From Chloroflexota bacterium (GTDB lineage Bacteria > Chloroflexota > Anaerolineae > Promineifilales > Promineifilaceae), in contig QQUD01000801.1 in the NCBI GenBank assembly GCA_008501785.1, forward strand, positions 1-5,181: a DNA stretch of 5,181 bases, read 5' to 3'. The translations under genes and the position numbers were made by a program. The stretch's first letter is position 1. Every line of letters begins with the position of its first letter. Of the stretch, positions 5,140-5,181 are shown in pieces. Below the pieces are notes generated by a model. It was not told the DNA's origin and searched no databases. It worked only from the letters and a program-made list of their open reading frames with translations.

Positions 5140-5181
5140 ATTCCCGCGCAGGCGGGAATCTACTCGACTACGTCATGGATT
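5140..5181. repeat. GC-rich palindromic intergenic repeat, cut by the right edge
   Basis: ATTCCCGC (5140-5147) and GCGGGAAT (5152-5159) form a perfect 8-bp stem around GCAG. The CATTCCCGC...GCGGGAATC word is a widespread bacterial intergenic palindrome, similar in form to the Neisseria dRS3 element. The following bases end in GTCATGGATT, which suggests a second inverted copy begins at the edge, making a larger composite element; that part is outside the window. Confidence 0.75.

Noticed and set aside
4923..5141. Minus-strand 72-codon frame over the larA start
   Set aside because: It overlaps the larA N-terminus in another frame and runs through the hairpin repeat; no start signal or protein features.

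Overview
The window carries five protein genes, all on the minus strand, with no RNA genes, CRISPR arrays or transposase genes visible. In minus-strand order (right to left) they are: a LarA-type nickel-pincer 2-hydroxyacid racemase (3698-4963), a YeiH/UPF0324 membrane transporter (2643-3626), an APH-fold small-molecule kinase (1302-2378), a small lipoprotein of unknown function (663-1175), and the first 167 codons of a secreted M14 zinc carboxypeptidase that runs off the left edge (1-503).

The organism looks like a free-living bacterium of middling GC. Protein flavour, weak or absent Shine-Dalgarno sites at several starts, repeat-rich intergenic DNA and a very frequent ACGGCCGT palindrome suggest a Chloroflexota (Anaerolineae-like) genome. 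This is an impression; no marker gene is present to prove it.

larA and yeiH are 71 bp apart and probably co-transcribed. larA retains the catalytic and cofactor-binding residues known from the Lactobacillus plantarum enzyme, at almost the same numbering, so it should be a working racemase or epimerase; its substrate is open. The neighbouring transporter may move a related anion, but that rests on proximity alone. The kinase gene has a possible promoter inside the repeat block upstream of it. The lipoprotein gene has the best promoter of the window (TTGACA, 16 bp, TAGAAT, with an upstream A-tract), placed directly after the kinase stop codon. The carboxypeptidase follows 159 bp later with a perfect AGGAGG site. 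The three left-hand genes have no obvious functional link.

The less ordinary content is non-coding. Most gaps contain short-period or palindromic repeats: a 9-bp CTCT array (613-647), two consecutive imperfect inverted repeats built of 9-10 bp units (2420-2496 and 2545-2611), a GCTGACTA-type repeat that straddles the larA stop and approaches the yeiH start (3637-3703), a 15-bp-arm hairpin just upstream of larA (4992-5025), and a GC-rich palindrome at the right edge (5140-5159). In addition the octamer ACGGCCGT occurs seven times, always inside genes and six times in the same codon phase (Thr-Ala-Val). No previously undescribed multi-gene system is evident; the octamer and the repeat families are the best leads.
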